DNA from: Polytrichum commune
Lineage: Eukaryota; Streptophyta; Polytrichopsida; Polytrichales; Polytrichaceae
Assembly (NCBI GenBank): GCA_950295325.1
Contig: OX485804.1
Location: 13,392,001 to 13,456,000 of the forward strand
DNA length: 64,000 bases
Direction: 5' to 3'
The notes under the pieces: model-generated
Database searches by the model: none
Told to the model about the DNA's origin: nothing
What the model saw: only the letters and a program-made list of their open reading frames with translations
Position numbers and translations under genes: made by a program
In this document: positions 15,001 through 26,699 of the stretch, piece after piece
How positions within the stretch are numbered: position 1 is the stretch's first letter
Layout: each line of letters begins with the position of its first letter

Positions 15001-15519
15001 GACATCGAAAAAAAACAAAACAAAGGATGGTGTCGTTCGTTTCGAAACAAAGGTTGGCACAAAATATGTATTGGACTTTGGAGGTGAGCAAGAAATTCCA
15101 CACTACGGATACTAGCCCACTGAAGATTGCTGTTTGCCAAGACTCTAGAGCTGGCTTATTAGTTTTCAGCAAGAGCCAGGTGGAGGAGACCTTGAAGCTA
15201 CGGCACAGAAGAATTGTGCTCAAGGGAAACTTATAATGTTTGGGCATGGTGCACAATTAGAGCAGTCGGAATCAGAGAGGATACGAACACACACCTGAAT
15301 ACTTTTCACGGCGGGTTTGGTGATTTTGCTGAGATGTCTGTGGATCCTGGCGAGCTTCCGCCTGGTTCGCCATCCCTCGGAGCGTGAAGTAGAAGAGGAA
15401 GAAGAAGAAGAGGCATAGACTCCGGGGATGACAGAGCAACAACAAAACAGCAGACCTAGAAGCAGAAGAATGCATATCCACCACACCTTGCAGGGCCGCA
15501 GCCTATGCCCTGACACCAT
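9095..15519 (-). CDS. Secreted neprosin-family (DUF239) peptidase, complete 7-exon gene
   Basis: The family is the plant neprosin group: glutamic peptidases cutting after proline, with an N-terminal activation domain (DUF4409). Exons, 5' to 3' on the minus strand, are 15295-15519, 14070-14156, 13039-13302, 11485-11649, 11065-11118, 10227-10373 and 9095-9472. All introns are GT-AG, all junctions are phase 0, and the product is 439 residues, the usual size. Residues 1-36 look like a signal peptide (basic start, then a Leu/Ile/Cys-rich core, cut near GVYA-S). A Ser run and basic region follow, then DGDIIDCV, FDHPALRNHTLE, SQLWHQSGQCPEGTVAIRRT (activation domain), GHEHAIGYMQGD, YYGARATMNVW, FSLSQMWLLAGSF, SIEAGWQVSPQLYGDN, CYNLLCPGFIQ, GNWWMQFG, EWGGEVVNSQPGG and the family ending GPGHSANCP. 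Glu243 (SIEAGWQ) and Glu354 (GGEVVN) probably match the reported catalytic glutamates. The start at 15519 is preferred over an upstream in-frame ATG at 15630, which lies beyond a TATA box. Confidence 0.95.
12731..13030. repeat. Three tandem copies of a 100-bp unit in neprosin intron 3
   Basis: The units begin at 12731, 12831 and 12931 (each starts cagaattcagcatgatagaa) and end in ggattgtgtg at 13030. The period is exactly 100 bp with only a few substitutions between copies. The array stops 8 bp from the exon 3 boundary at 13039, directly beside the 5' splice site. Confidence 0.95.
14180..15320. repeat. Degenerate tandem duplication of the exon 1/intron 1 junction of the neprosin gene
   Basis: About three diverged units of 300-400 bp fill intron 1. 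Landmarks recur in order: a 'ggcacaaaa' block (about 14279, 14661, 15055), a 'tttgccaaga' block, 'gtgaggaaactta'-like words and a block related to 'acacacctcaatacttttca' (14582, 14884, 15291). The last block at 15291 is the real end of exon 1 with its splice donor, so the duplicated unit includes that junction. Confidence 0.75.
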
Positions 15520-15605
15520 GATCTCTCTGGTCCTACATCCCACCGCACTAAGATAACTCCACCTGTAACTCCTACCCTGGTCCTTATAATGCTTCCAAGT
15601 TATGG

Positions 15606-15612
15606 TTATATA
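15606..15612 (-). promoter_or_regulatory. Candidate TATA box of the neprosin gene
   Basis: The minus strand reads TATATAA about 90 nt upstream of the ATG at 15519. This would put transcription start near 15576-15580 and leave a 5' UTR of about 60 nt. It also argues against translation starting at the upstream ATG at 15630. Confidence 0.5.
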
Positions 15613-15647
15613 GTATATTCCCCCACTCAATCTTCGCAGTTAGTAGC

Positions 15648-16580
15648 ACTCCACCATCGCCATGACCTCTCCTGCAAAACCCATCTCAAAAGTCTGCAAA
15701 AGTTTTGGAAACAGCAAAGGTGGCGGGATTCCTGTGCGTCCAGATGCATCTAGCTGCAGGAGCGAGCAAATCACAGTGCAAATCACCCACTGGAAGATGG
15801 AGAGCTGAAAATCTGGCTGTCAACAGACCCGGAGTCTGCCACCTTCTCCACTATGAAGATGATGCTCGGTGTAATCAATAAAAGTGAACAATAGCTTGCT
15901 GAGTCCACCTCAAAGCACTACCGGTCTTGCATTTCCTCACGAAGGCTATACTGCCACACTTGTTCGCATTTCGCACTCCATCGCCACCTGGTCGTTTCCC
16001 ACCTCTGTGTGACTTACTCACAAACCTATCGTCTGTTCTAGTTAACTCTCAAACTCCGGAACTCTGGAAAACATCAGGAAAGGCAGGATCCCCTATCTCC
16101 ATCCAGATGCATCCACAGGAGTTTGCGAGCTGATCATGAATTGGTTATCATCAACCTCTGCCACCACCATCTCCACCAGGATGATGCTCAGCTATGACTA
16201 ATCATAGCAGCCAACTTCAAAATACCTTAAAATCACTACCTTTGTCTACACTTCCCACACTTGAGAAGATTTAGCAGTACTCCACCATCGCCACCTGGTT
16301 TCCCACCTCTGTACTAAATCACAAACCAACCCATCTATTTCAAACTCTCAGACTGCGGAACTCTCGAAAACATCAGCAAAGGCAGTTTGATGGTTTCTAT
16401 GCACAAGCAGATCACACTGCCACCACAAATGGTATTCTCCTAGATCTATGCACAACATTACATTGCACCCTCGCTCCACTGGGAGGTGGAGTTTGAGAGG
16501 TGATCAATTGGTTGTCAACCTCAACCTCTAAGTTAGTGCTGCACCAGCCACCATCTCCACTACTACCAGGGGAACAATAG
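15648..16580. repeat. Three diverged tandem copies of a ~300-bp unit upstream of the neprosin gene
   Basis: The phrase 'actccaccatcgccacctgg', or a close variant, opens each unit at about 15648, 15974 and 16279. Later words recur in order (gcatccagatgcatc, gatgatgctc, ctcaaactc, aacatcagcaaaggcag). The units are substantially diverged. They occupy the region immediately upstream of the candidate promoter. Confidence 0.75.
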
Positions 16581-17879
16581 GCTGACAACGCAAGGTACAA
16601 CGCTATGGTGGTGGTAACTACACTAATAGTCAAGCTGTGGCTCCTGTGTAGACTCAACGCTAGTCTAGTACTAATTGTAGGGGTAGGCTATATATTCTAA
16701 GTGGTCACCGATGATCTATGCCTCGGAGGATCGAACTTGTGCCGGTGGTGCAACTTTATTTCTTGACATAAATATCTATCATTGCTAGGCTGAATGATGA
16801 TCCGACTTGATCTTCGACATCGAAGTCTTTGTTAGTGTCTCTGACACTTTCAGAGAGGCGAGGGACTAGGGTATCCTCGACTCCCCTTCGCATTGACAAA
16901 GAAGGCGATGGCTGGCAGGGCTGAGTTGACAGGACCTCCAGAATTCATCAGCTCAGTGAAGAAGATGGCCTTCAATTTTCGAGCTCTCTTCACATGATTC
17001 AGTTCAGTTACACTATAACTGCAGGGGAGGATGACTGATCGGAAAGAAGAGAAGATGCTTCCGAGGTGCAGTAATGCATGCTCGGTAAGGATGAAACCAA
17101 AACTGTACCACGACAAGCTAATTAGCAGAGTTCATACAGGCACACTACTTGTACAGAATCTCCTTCCTGAGTAACCTCAGCTACTTCTAACTAAGTGAAC
17201 CTCCACGAATGGCGCTTCTGCTACTCCCATATTGTAGAGTTGTCAGTGTATCAGCAGAGATCGACTAATTAATGCTACGAGACTCAAGTTATGGAGCAAT
17301 GCAAATTCGGAAGGAAGACATACACATGAGGAGCTCCACTAGTGCATTCGAGGAGCACCACTAGTATTTGCAGCATTAGCATATTTTGTTGGGAAGTGCC
17401 TGCCTGCTGTTTGACGCTAGCTAGCTAGCTAGCTGCTACTCCAAGTTCCAACGCTTAATATTCTATTTCGCAGCTCATCAGAGCACGTGGTGATCCCCCA
17501 GTTTCTGTGCAGCCCTGGGGTGGGTTTTTGTATCCCATTCGCCTGCTGACCGATCATCAAAAGACTACAGTAATCTCTAGAGGAGGAGGAAAATATTGCT
17601 GCAGCTAGCACTGAATCTACGAATGAATGCTGCTGACAGAATCAGGGTTAAGGTTGGCAGTGCCGACAAAAACATTGATTCTTTGGATCAGAGTCCTGGA
17701 CAACCTCTACTTAAGCTTAGCAGCTGTAGAAGAAGAAGAAGAAGAAGAAGAAGCTATGGTGTCTGCAACAGTAATAGTGTCGATAATCCAACTCGCCCAC
17801 CACCACTACCACCACCAAGTAAGTAAGTAACTACCTTCCATTATCCAGACGTCTGAGCGTCGTTTGACATTGAAATTTC

Positions 17880-18260
17880 CAGGATGCTTAAGGTAGATGT
17901 GTGTTATTTGGCTACTTTTCTGAAGCCTGTCCCTCTTCTCATAGGATGTGAAATATGCAATTAGTGCAAGATACTGCTTAGCAAATCCAAATCATGCCTG
18001 TAGTCATTTGCTCATAATATTCAGAGCTGATATGAATATCTTATTAAATATCAACATAAAGATTCCCGTGCTCATAAAGTGGTCTCATAGGTCTCCGGTC
18101 AATTGTGTTGACTATTGAGCCTAGAATGGCTAGCACATTTTGAGCACGTAGTCCAATCTGTTTTAAAGAGATGTCTTTTTGGTGTCCATTCTCATGTCCA
18201 CGCCTAACCACATACCACTCAAACCTAGGTGCCCAACTTATTGCGGAGGTAGATTTAGGC
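17880..18260. repeat. Dispersed repeat family B, copy 1
   Basis: This segment shares an ordered series of words with 18890-19280, 20830-21130 and 37250-37470: 'aagattc..gtg.tcat', 'tgttgactattgaat', 'gagcacgtagtccaatctcttt', 'aaacatgt..ctttttggtgttcattc' and 'ccactcaaa.ctaggtgtcc'. No coding potential or terminal repeats were recognised, so it looks like an old non-autonomous element. Confidence 0.7.
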
Positions 18261-18889
18261 GCATCTACCTTTAAAAGTTAACTTGTTCTTCCGGAGTACT
18301 ACAGGAGGAAGATCTCATCGCTTCTGCAGTCAACCTGCCATCAATTGGGAAGATTTGAAGCTGGGTAAGTTAGGAGGACCAGCACATGCATGAAAGAAAA
18401 TACTCGAAACTGCATGATGTCCCACACGAGGTTGTTTCAGAGGAGCTAGCTAACTTACTAATCGTTTGATTTCAGTTCAACCTCACATTTCATCATCATG
18501 CTCCTCAATATTACCAGGATTTGTCAACTCTGCTGCACAGAGTTGATGTAATTGATGGGCAGTGACTCGATCTGGCACTCATAGCAGTGAAGTATTATAT
18601 ACTTTGTCACTTCAAATTTTACTTCCAAAATATTTGACATTGCCATATCATTATACGATTCCATTTAGTGCAGTTTGTCTTGGTGTGCATGTGCATGGAA
18701 GAGCAGTAAACAGCACTCTAGGTAGCTTTGAACAACAGTAGCAAATAATGCACCGACTCCTACTAGCTCCTAACTTACTCTCTAGTGCAATGATGACTTG
18801 CTCAAGAATTAATTATCACTCTATAAGGGTACTACTATTTGGGCCTTATCACGCGGTCGCTTTAGTTCCTAATTAATTGCCTGTATCTG

Positions 18890-19580
18890 AGTGGTATATG
18901 GCAAGGCTTATAAGGTAGATGCATGTTCAATTGGGTGCTATTTCCAAGTAGCCACTTCTCCTACAACGTGAAACACACGATTAGTATGTTGAGATGGTTA
19001 GTGAATCCAAATCGAGCCTATAGCTGCTTTCTTTAATAGTTTTTGGAACTCATATGAACATCTAATTCATCATCAAAGTGAAGATTCTTGTGTTCATTAA
19101 ATGTGTATATAGGTCCCTTCAATTATGTTGACTAATGAATCTAGAATGATTCTCATATATTGAACACGTGTTCCAATCTCTTTTAAACATGTGCCTCTTT
19201 GGTATTCATTCTTAGAGCCACACCAAACCACACATCACTCAAATATAGACCGGTATCCAATTAAGAGCAATGACCAAATTAAGCATGTCACCCTTAGCCA
19301 TTAAGAGTGGACACCATGAAGACACATGTTACGATGACATTAGACTATGTGCATAAGATAGTGACACCCTTTTTATGTGTAGTTGCTTGGTAACCCAACT
19401 GGACGAGGCCTATGTCATGATCACTTTGACCTCTTGTAATTTATGCATTTCATCTCCAATTTTGAACTTTGAATTGACAATGTGTAGTTGCTAACCAGAT
19501 GAGACTATTCTTGAATTAGATTCATTGGTCAAAACCGTCTGCGAAGTTGGAAGTGCTTACAATATGTAGGGTCACAAACA
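18890..19580. repeat. Dispersed repeat family B, copy 2 with extended 3' part
   Basis: The first 390 bp match copy 1. The following part (about 19300-19560, with 'gaagacacatg', 'aactttgaattgacaatgtgtag', 'gctaaccagatgagac', 'aagttggaag') has diverged, rearranged relatives at 40730-40990, which suggests a longer ancestral element. Confidence 0.65.
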
Positions 19581-20829
19581 TTTACCTTATGTTTAAGAGA
19601 TCTAACTTTAGGCTCAATCATAGTTGAACCACCTATCCAGCAGAATGATCCATTGGAAACCTATAGGGTGCCATAATTTCGATCAGGTTGGGATCAACTT
19701 GCAATTAGGCTGGAACCAATAATGCCATGACACATGTCCCTGGTTTGAGTGCTAAATTGAAGAGGAATGAGTGGTTAAAATGAATGGTTATGGTAGACTC
19801 TAGACATTGGTAATATATCTTGACCAACTTTTTGGCTTCAAAAATTCATAATAACTTCAATTTAAAGAATAAAGGTACCAAATTTTTTTCCAGTCCTCCT
19901 GATTTCCATCTTCCTCCACAGGGAAAAAATTACACCATCTTTTACTTCTCCAGCTCTGGCACAGAATCTCTTAAGTAATCGGTTATGGGCGCCTCTACTC
20001 TAAGTGAAGATGGAGAAATTGAGAGAGATTGTGGAGCAGGAGGTGGTTGACAGACCACATGCATGCTGGTGCTAATGATGGGGATGATGATGATGATGAT
20101 GATGGTGGTGGTGATCAGGAGGACAAAAGTAAGTTAGGTAACTCCCACTCCTCCCTCGTTCGCACAATTTTCGCCCCTTTTCTGGTGCATTCGACTCCCT
20201 GGTTCTGTCAGTGCTGCGGCACTGACCAGACAAGCTGCCAGGCTGCCGTAGGATAGGAAGTGTCGAGTTACATACCTGCCATGCCCAGCTTGCTCATTTC
20301 TCTGATTTATAGGGGATTTATCTGGTCCATTTCACTGCATCTGGTTTGGTGTAAGGTCAATTGTGAGTATACAATGGTCAGACACAGATTGCAAAGTGGT
20401 CAGAATCTCTTGAAATGTAACAAGCAGTCTCTTCATATTTAGAACTCAAATCTAGGAACAAATATAGGTTCTTGAAAGCTTCGATGCACAGTGGGGGTGC
20501 CGACAATGTCTTCTACTGTCCGTCTAACTCTAAACTCTCCTAGAATGTCAAGTTGCTGTATGTAAGCTTACTTGATGATTGATCATGCTTAGGAGCAGTC
20601 TTACCCTCCTTAGGGTTGTTAAACCTTGTGCATCCCAGAGAGTTGCACTTCTCTTTGTTTTGGGTCCCAGTGGTCTTGTATCCTTAGTTGGCAAGCATTT
20701 CATTTGTCTCAAACTCTTAAGGAAAAAAACAATACTGTATATTGGTAACCATTTGAGAAAAATATCCATTCTATGATCACATGCACTTTCAGCTATGCGT
20801 CCCCTTCTCAACGGATATATAATGCACAA

Positions 20830-21130
20830 TTAGAAAGTCCCAATCATGCATGTAATCATTTTCTTCATTAATTTTGGAGCTCATATGAATATATTTTGTT
20901 CATTATCATTGTGAAGATTTCTCTTTCTCACATAGAGAAACCCCCCTTCCCCCCATTATTTGACTATTGAATTCAGACCATAGAATAGGTATCAAATTTT
21001 GAGTACGCAGTGCAGTCTCTTTCGAACATGTATGACTTTTTGGTGTTCTTTCTTAGATCCACATCTTGATCTAAGCAAACACGTACTACACAAAAATAGG
21101 TGTCCATTTAAGAGGAGTAACTGGGTTAGC
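20830..21130. repeat. Dispersed repeat family B, copy 3
   Basis: It contains the same ordered words as copies 1 and 2 ('gagctcatatgaatat', 'gtgaagatt', 'tttgactattgaat', 'gagtacgcagtgcagtctctttcgaacatgt', 'tttttggtgttctttcttag'). A C-rich interruption lies at about 20941-20957. Confidence 0.65.
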
Positions 21131-23267
21131 CTACCTTAAAACCTTACAGCAAAGTTGCTGCTGTTTACATGCATTGTTGGTGGAGGTTGATATATCTGCA
21201 AGTGTCGACGTTGTGCAGATCGGACAACTAAAGTTTCCGAATTATTGCTGCGCATCATAGAACAGGCTTGGGCAGTCCAGATCTGGGCCCTTCACTGCAG
21301 ACTCATTGCAACAAACAAAATGTGGGAGCTTTAAAAATAGAATACAAGTTGCAAGCAATATAGTAAGTTATGAAAACTGTTACGTTCAAGAGTTTTATAC
21401 GTGACCTATTCTACAGCCTCAGCAGTAACCTTGCATTGTTAGGTCTATGAAGAGTCACCTGAAAGAATACTGATTGCAGAGATTCATTTGCAAATTTTGT
21501 GGAGCCAATTAACCTTCTTGACCCTCAAAGAACCCAAACTATGAGCCATCTGACATCAATTAGTAGGTTTGGTAAAGAGAAATTGTTGATTGAATCTCTG
21601 TACTGGACTACTGTTTCGTTTTTTTTGTTTTGTCTTTTGGAACAGAGCACAACTTTTGTGGGGCAAATGCGTATGAACAATAACATGAATATTGATACAT
21701 TCAGACACCAGTATTGCACAGATTGTGCGAGCCTCAAATGTAAGGGCTAAGGCAAGTAAATATCATCATTTCCAGGTACAAATAAGCTTCATCGTTTACA
21801 TTTTCTGCTTCTTGGACAAGAAGGAATTAAGGTCAAGGCATCCATAGTCAACCTAAGGGTTAACCTATAAATTGACTATGTGTTACCCTAACTTTACCGC
21901 TTCAAAATTTGTAACAATTTCCATATTATTTATTAATTTTCATTTTGGTTGGCATCTCCTTAGATTTTGTTTCTCTTTACAAGAGAAATAATTCCCTGCT
22001 ATTACTCCTTCTAAACAGATGCAAACTCTCTTATTTTATTGATTATAGATGCCTCAACCTCACTTACCTAGCAGGGTGTAGGCATGCAATCAAGTGAGAA
22101 CTGTACCAATCATATGCATGAACAACATACATATAATTTAAGCTACATAGCTTGTGTAACTTAAACACAAATCTCTCACGATATGTTTACATTTTTAAAT
22201 CTTCCGTTGGACTTCCAGAATTTAGTTACACTCTTTAAAGTTTAAGGGACCTTCTTCACTTCAAGGCAGGTCTGAGTTTAATTGAAAGTCAATGGAAGTA
22301 ACTTAATCAGAGGAAGGTTGTTTGCATAATCACTCTGTGAAGAGATTCTCTCACATGGCATTCAAATAAGCAATGTACGATGTGCATGCAGTACCACCTT
22401 CGCTCCAACTCCATTTATGAGAGAGAGCCAGCAGGTCCCCTTGGATTGAATTGACAGGGCCAGGACGAGGCTGGATAATAATGATAGAAATACGCTATGG
22501 TCTAAATATATATACAGACTCGGGGAAATAAAAGGAGAAGGGAAATTGTAGTCGCTGAAGACTCTACTCAATCAATGCTCATTGCAAGTTTTGAAAACTT
22601 GCTTTTTTTTCCCAGGATGGCTAGACTGGCTCGACCTAAACAGCTTCAGTTTGCTGTCAGTTGATACAGTTGTTTCTTCGAGAAAACGGTAAACCTCCAG
22701 ATAGCCGGTGCACAAATTCGTGTACGATTTTTCTGAGGAAAAGGGTATCTCAAAATCGATCTGAGTGAAACATCGAATGTCCTTGGTGGTGCTAGAAAGA
22801 CGTCAATCTCAGGCTGTCAGGTAGTTGTTGACAATCCACATCAGACATTTTGGTGCCCTGAATCAGTGAGAGAAATGTGGCAGTGGGACTACACTGTTTT
22901 GTCTAATTAGTGTGGGTTACCATTTAGAGTTACATGCTGCTATAACATTCTACTGAGAGTATCATGTTTTACACAAATACTATAAGTATTGTTAGTATGC
23001 ACACCGAAGAATATGGTAGAACTTAGTTGGTAAAAAATAATAATGTCAACGAAAAGTCATGGCAACACGTAACTCCAAATGGTAACCCACACTAAACTAG
23101 ACATAACAATGTATAGAGAGGGAGTAAAGTATGTGGCTTTATTGTATATGTGGGCACATCCAACTAACCACGCGCGGGGGGGGGGGTGTCACTCTCCATA
23201 CCATGTACGAACTAGCGCAAGTGTAAAAAGGGATTCTATTTGAGGTATTAGCATACAAAGTATACAT

Positions 23268-23820
23268 AAGGGGAGGTTTTTCTCCAACGTGTACAAATAA
23301 AAAGACTATTGAGAATCTAAAGTGGAGATAAACCCAGGGCACGGGTAGATCACTCCATTGTCAAGTTGAACACCACGTGCGACCAAAAAAAATCTTCTTT
23401 TGGTAAGTTGCACCACCAAAATGGGTCAAAATTTTATCAAATTTTTTTCATGAGTAGATATACACAGTACCTATGACATAGTCAAAAGTGGTAACTAAAT
23501 TTGATGATTTGTTTTTTTCATAAAACATACCATTTCTAACTAGAATGACACAGAATTGAACTAAAAAAATTACTAAAAAAAATAAAGATGACTAATTTTT
23601 TTTTAAAAATATACAAAAGATACTATTAATGGTTATGTATATGTAGGAAAAATATCATAAATTTTAAAATTATATATGGCATGTAGTATAGGGGTAGCAA
23701 ACTTTGTCCGCACGTGGTGTCAACTTGACAATGAAGTGACCTCCCTGTGACCCAGGGGGTGTGCCTTTGATTGAGACCAAGAATCACGTGTGTTCGCAAC
23801 ATACTCTAAAACCTCCCTTT
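23268..23820. mobile_element. MITE-like element with long inverted repeats
   Basis: The arms at about 23268-23384 and 23705-23820 are inverted copies. The best-conserved part is the inner end, 'cattgtcaagttgaacaccacgtgcg' in split form, and outer blocks 'aaggggaggtttt' and 'cccaggg' also match. The centre is about 320 bp of very AT-rich DNA with no coding capacity. This structure fits a non-autonomous DNA transposon. No target-site duplication was identified. Confidence 0.7.
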
Positions 23821-23829
23821 GTACCAAAA

Positions 23830-26480
23830 AAAAATTGGGTTAAAATTTAACAATACATGTACAATTTCAATGACAAAAATACAAGTGAAAATATATATAC
23901 CTAAAAGGTACAATTATATATAGTCATGAACATAAGTATACAACAATTAACCCCTACCATTATAGGTATAATGCAAAACCCTAGCATTCATCAATAAAGT
24001 GGTTGAGAACTTTTCATTCCCCCTGGTGGCACTCATAAGCATATGAGTCTGCAGTATACTGTATGTCACAGAAGCCAATGCAATTATTGTTTCTACATCT
24101 ACCATCCATGGGGTATGACACATAAGTCAAATGGCTGCAATCACGTGAAACCATGTGTGGCGAGGGCACAATTGTTTGGGGGGTATAATCTTGCTTGCAA
24201 ACAATTAAATGACCCACTCTCAATTAACTAATTTTCTAATTGTGCATGTTTTGCAGTAGCAATCAATTACTTTGAAAGGTTGGGGTTAGTCATTTTCATG
24301 TACCATATGTATATTTTCAAATCAAGAAGTTGATGGTCACAGGAGTGCTATGCCCTATGATTATCCTCCACAAGTGACTGATTCCAGTTGGTTGTTTGAT
24401 TGAGGCCAAACCTTGGCTCATTTCAATCACCATCTCAAAAGGCAAAGCCAATAAGTCATTACAATGCGGTTTAGCCTCAAAATTTCATCCACTATGGGTG
24501 GGAGGGGGGAATGTTTACACGAGAACCCTTTTGCAAGAAAATTATACCTTCATATCTTAGAAATAATATAAATCTAATTTCATGGAATTTATAACACCCT
24601 ACATTATTTTGAACTCAAAGTCACATATTATGTGGGGCCTATTTTATTTTGAAACCACTTCGATTTTTTTGATACTATCATTAAAAATTGACCCTATCTT
24701 TGGTCACACATGATTTCTAATTTTCAGAGAGTGTCAGCCCCATGCTACCATCAAATAATCTATAAGATCATAAGTCCACTTATTGTTGGATCCTTTTTTT
24801 ATACCATTATAAACCAATCTCCATGCCTGATTCTAGACCTTGCAATCCTTAGAACTTGCAACAATTGCGAACTTGAAAATGCTTGATCCAAATTGATGAC
24901 ACATTGGAGGTTACTAATGATACGAAAACATTGAGAGAAAACCCACATGGGAATCGGCACCTTTGCAGTTTCAATGCCACCCATGATTTAATGAAGTCAT
25001 CAACTACATGCATCAACCACAAAGAAGTGCCACAAAGAAGCGCATGCCGTTCTTCTTGCAACCCTAAGCAAGACGTGGCTTTATTCTCAACTCAACAACC
25101 CCTTCCAAAACCCTAATATTGCCTTTTCCATACATACATGAATGATATAAGGAAATGAGAAAATAATTCATCTTAATTTCATCCAATATTAAACACTTAT
25201 CCCATAAAGTCTAGTGACCCTACTGTACAAGTACAAATGTTATATATTTTCTAGAGATCCTCCATACATGTACATAACTACAAGTTATAATTTGTGTAGC
25301 ATATGTGTATGCAATATTGAAAAGGTCAAATTAATACCCCTTGCACACTCACATATACTCATGTGTGTTATAAAAGGTCAGCCCCCCCCCCCCCCGGAGA
25401 TCATGGTTTGCAATGGTAAGGAGTTTAGGTTTCACATATAAATTGGCAACCTTAATTTGAGTCAATTGATCTATAGATAAAGTTGGACTACCATTTATTT
25501 CACTATCAAACCCCAACGGGGTAGACTTTAAGGACATTGGAAACTTAAACGACATGCATGGGTGGCTATGAAATAAACCCCATTATATACAATAATTTTA
25601 TTAAAATAAAAATAAAAATGCATGTGTACTAAGAATAGGCTTAAAATGGACTCATATATTTCACACGAAGTTTTAAAATTTAATGTGATAAATGCCTCCA
25701 CTACATACACAAATTCTACATCTTGAATAAGTAAAGCCCTTTACATGTATAACCCACTTTCACTTTCTCATAAAAGATTTGCTGAACATTTTGTTAGACA
25801 TAGGATATAACTCATGGTGATCTAACCTTAAAATAAACATCACTTGAATGAAACAAGGTAAGCTGGGTGAAACTAGCACATATATTGTCAAAAAAATTCT
25901 TTAGACTTTAGGGACCCCTTTTATGCATCGATCTTTACTTCAAAAATCTTAAAAGCTTTCATTAATGTACACACTAGTGAGAAAACTATACCTCTCTCCC
26001 ATATGTGTATTTTGTACACTAATGCCTCAAATAATACCCCTAAGCCACAATAAACTTCACATTTTAAAAGTGTATGCTTTAAAGTCTAATAACACTACTA
26101 TATAAGTACAAATGTTTACATGTTTCAAAGGTCCTCCATACATGTACATAACTTTGAGTTTTAATTTGTGTAGCATATGTTTACATAGTACAACAAAGTT
26201 CAAATAAATATCAACACTATATTAGGTAATTAGAGACTTTTTTGGTCATTTTGAGACATTTACATATATATAAGAACATAGAAACAACCACACAAATACT
26301 AGGGAATGGTGTGTGAAACTAAAACATGAGAACATTTAAAAGTGGCGATTTACATGAATACATGCACAAATGAAGGCAAAACTCAATAAATAACTCAAAT
26401 TAAGATGGTTTCGGTAGGACAACCCTAAGATGAGACAATGTTTGAGGAGAAATGAGATATTTATATTAAGGGAAATAGAT
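23830..26480. other. AT-rich intergenic DNA without supported genes
   Basis: No gene is supported. There is a 14-nt poly-C run at 25382-25395. Two related segments (about 25205-25330 and 26090-26215) share 'aagtacaaatgtt', 'ggtcctccatacatgtacataact' and 'ttaatttgtgtagcatatg', so they are a direct duplication. Confidence 0.55.
25205..26215. repeat. Pair of direct repeats (about 125 bp each)
   Basis: The segments at 25205-25330 and 26090-26215 match over their full length with moderate divergence. Between them, 25905-26050 has a relative at 35575-35730 (shared 'gtacactaatgcctcaaataata' in split form, 'tacacactag.gag'), so these look like parts of one repetitive element. Confidence 0.65.
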
Positions 26481-26637
26481 TTTACAAGGTTTGGTCAAAA
26501 AAATAAAGTAGCAAACGAGTGCCACATAACTGCTCTCTGTGTAGGACATAGAAACACTTTAATTTGATGCATAAGGTGCCTTTAGAATGGGTTAGTATCG
26601 GATTGGACGCAACCAACAAACCAACTAAACAAAGGGC

Positions 26638-26655
26638 GGGGGGGGGGGGGGGGGG
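26638..26655 (+). repeat. Long poly-G tract
   Basis: An uninterrupted run of about 18 G lies in otherwise AT-rich DNA. With the poly-C run at 25382 and the G-run at about 23176, it could form G-quadruplex structures. The true length may be affected by homopolymer sequencing error. Confidence 0.85.
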
Positions 26656-26699
26656 TAACATGAGAAGGACGACCAAAAGGAACGGAGGAACAAGGTTGG

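Larger units (their letters stand above)
16600..23260. other. Gene-poor intergenic DNA with decayed repeats
   Basis: I see no supported gene. Contents include (GCTA)n at about 17415-17434, an (AGA)n run at about 17727-17753, (GAT)n at about 20083-20104, and three copies of a dispersed repeat listed separately. Open frames here are short, low-complexity and lack recognisable motifs. Confidence 0.6.

Noticed and set aside
15520-15630. In-frame upstream ATG of the neprosin gene (15630)
   Set aside because: It lies upstream of the candidate TATA box and would bury the signal peptide behind about 37 residues.
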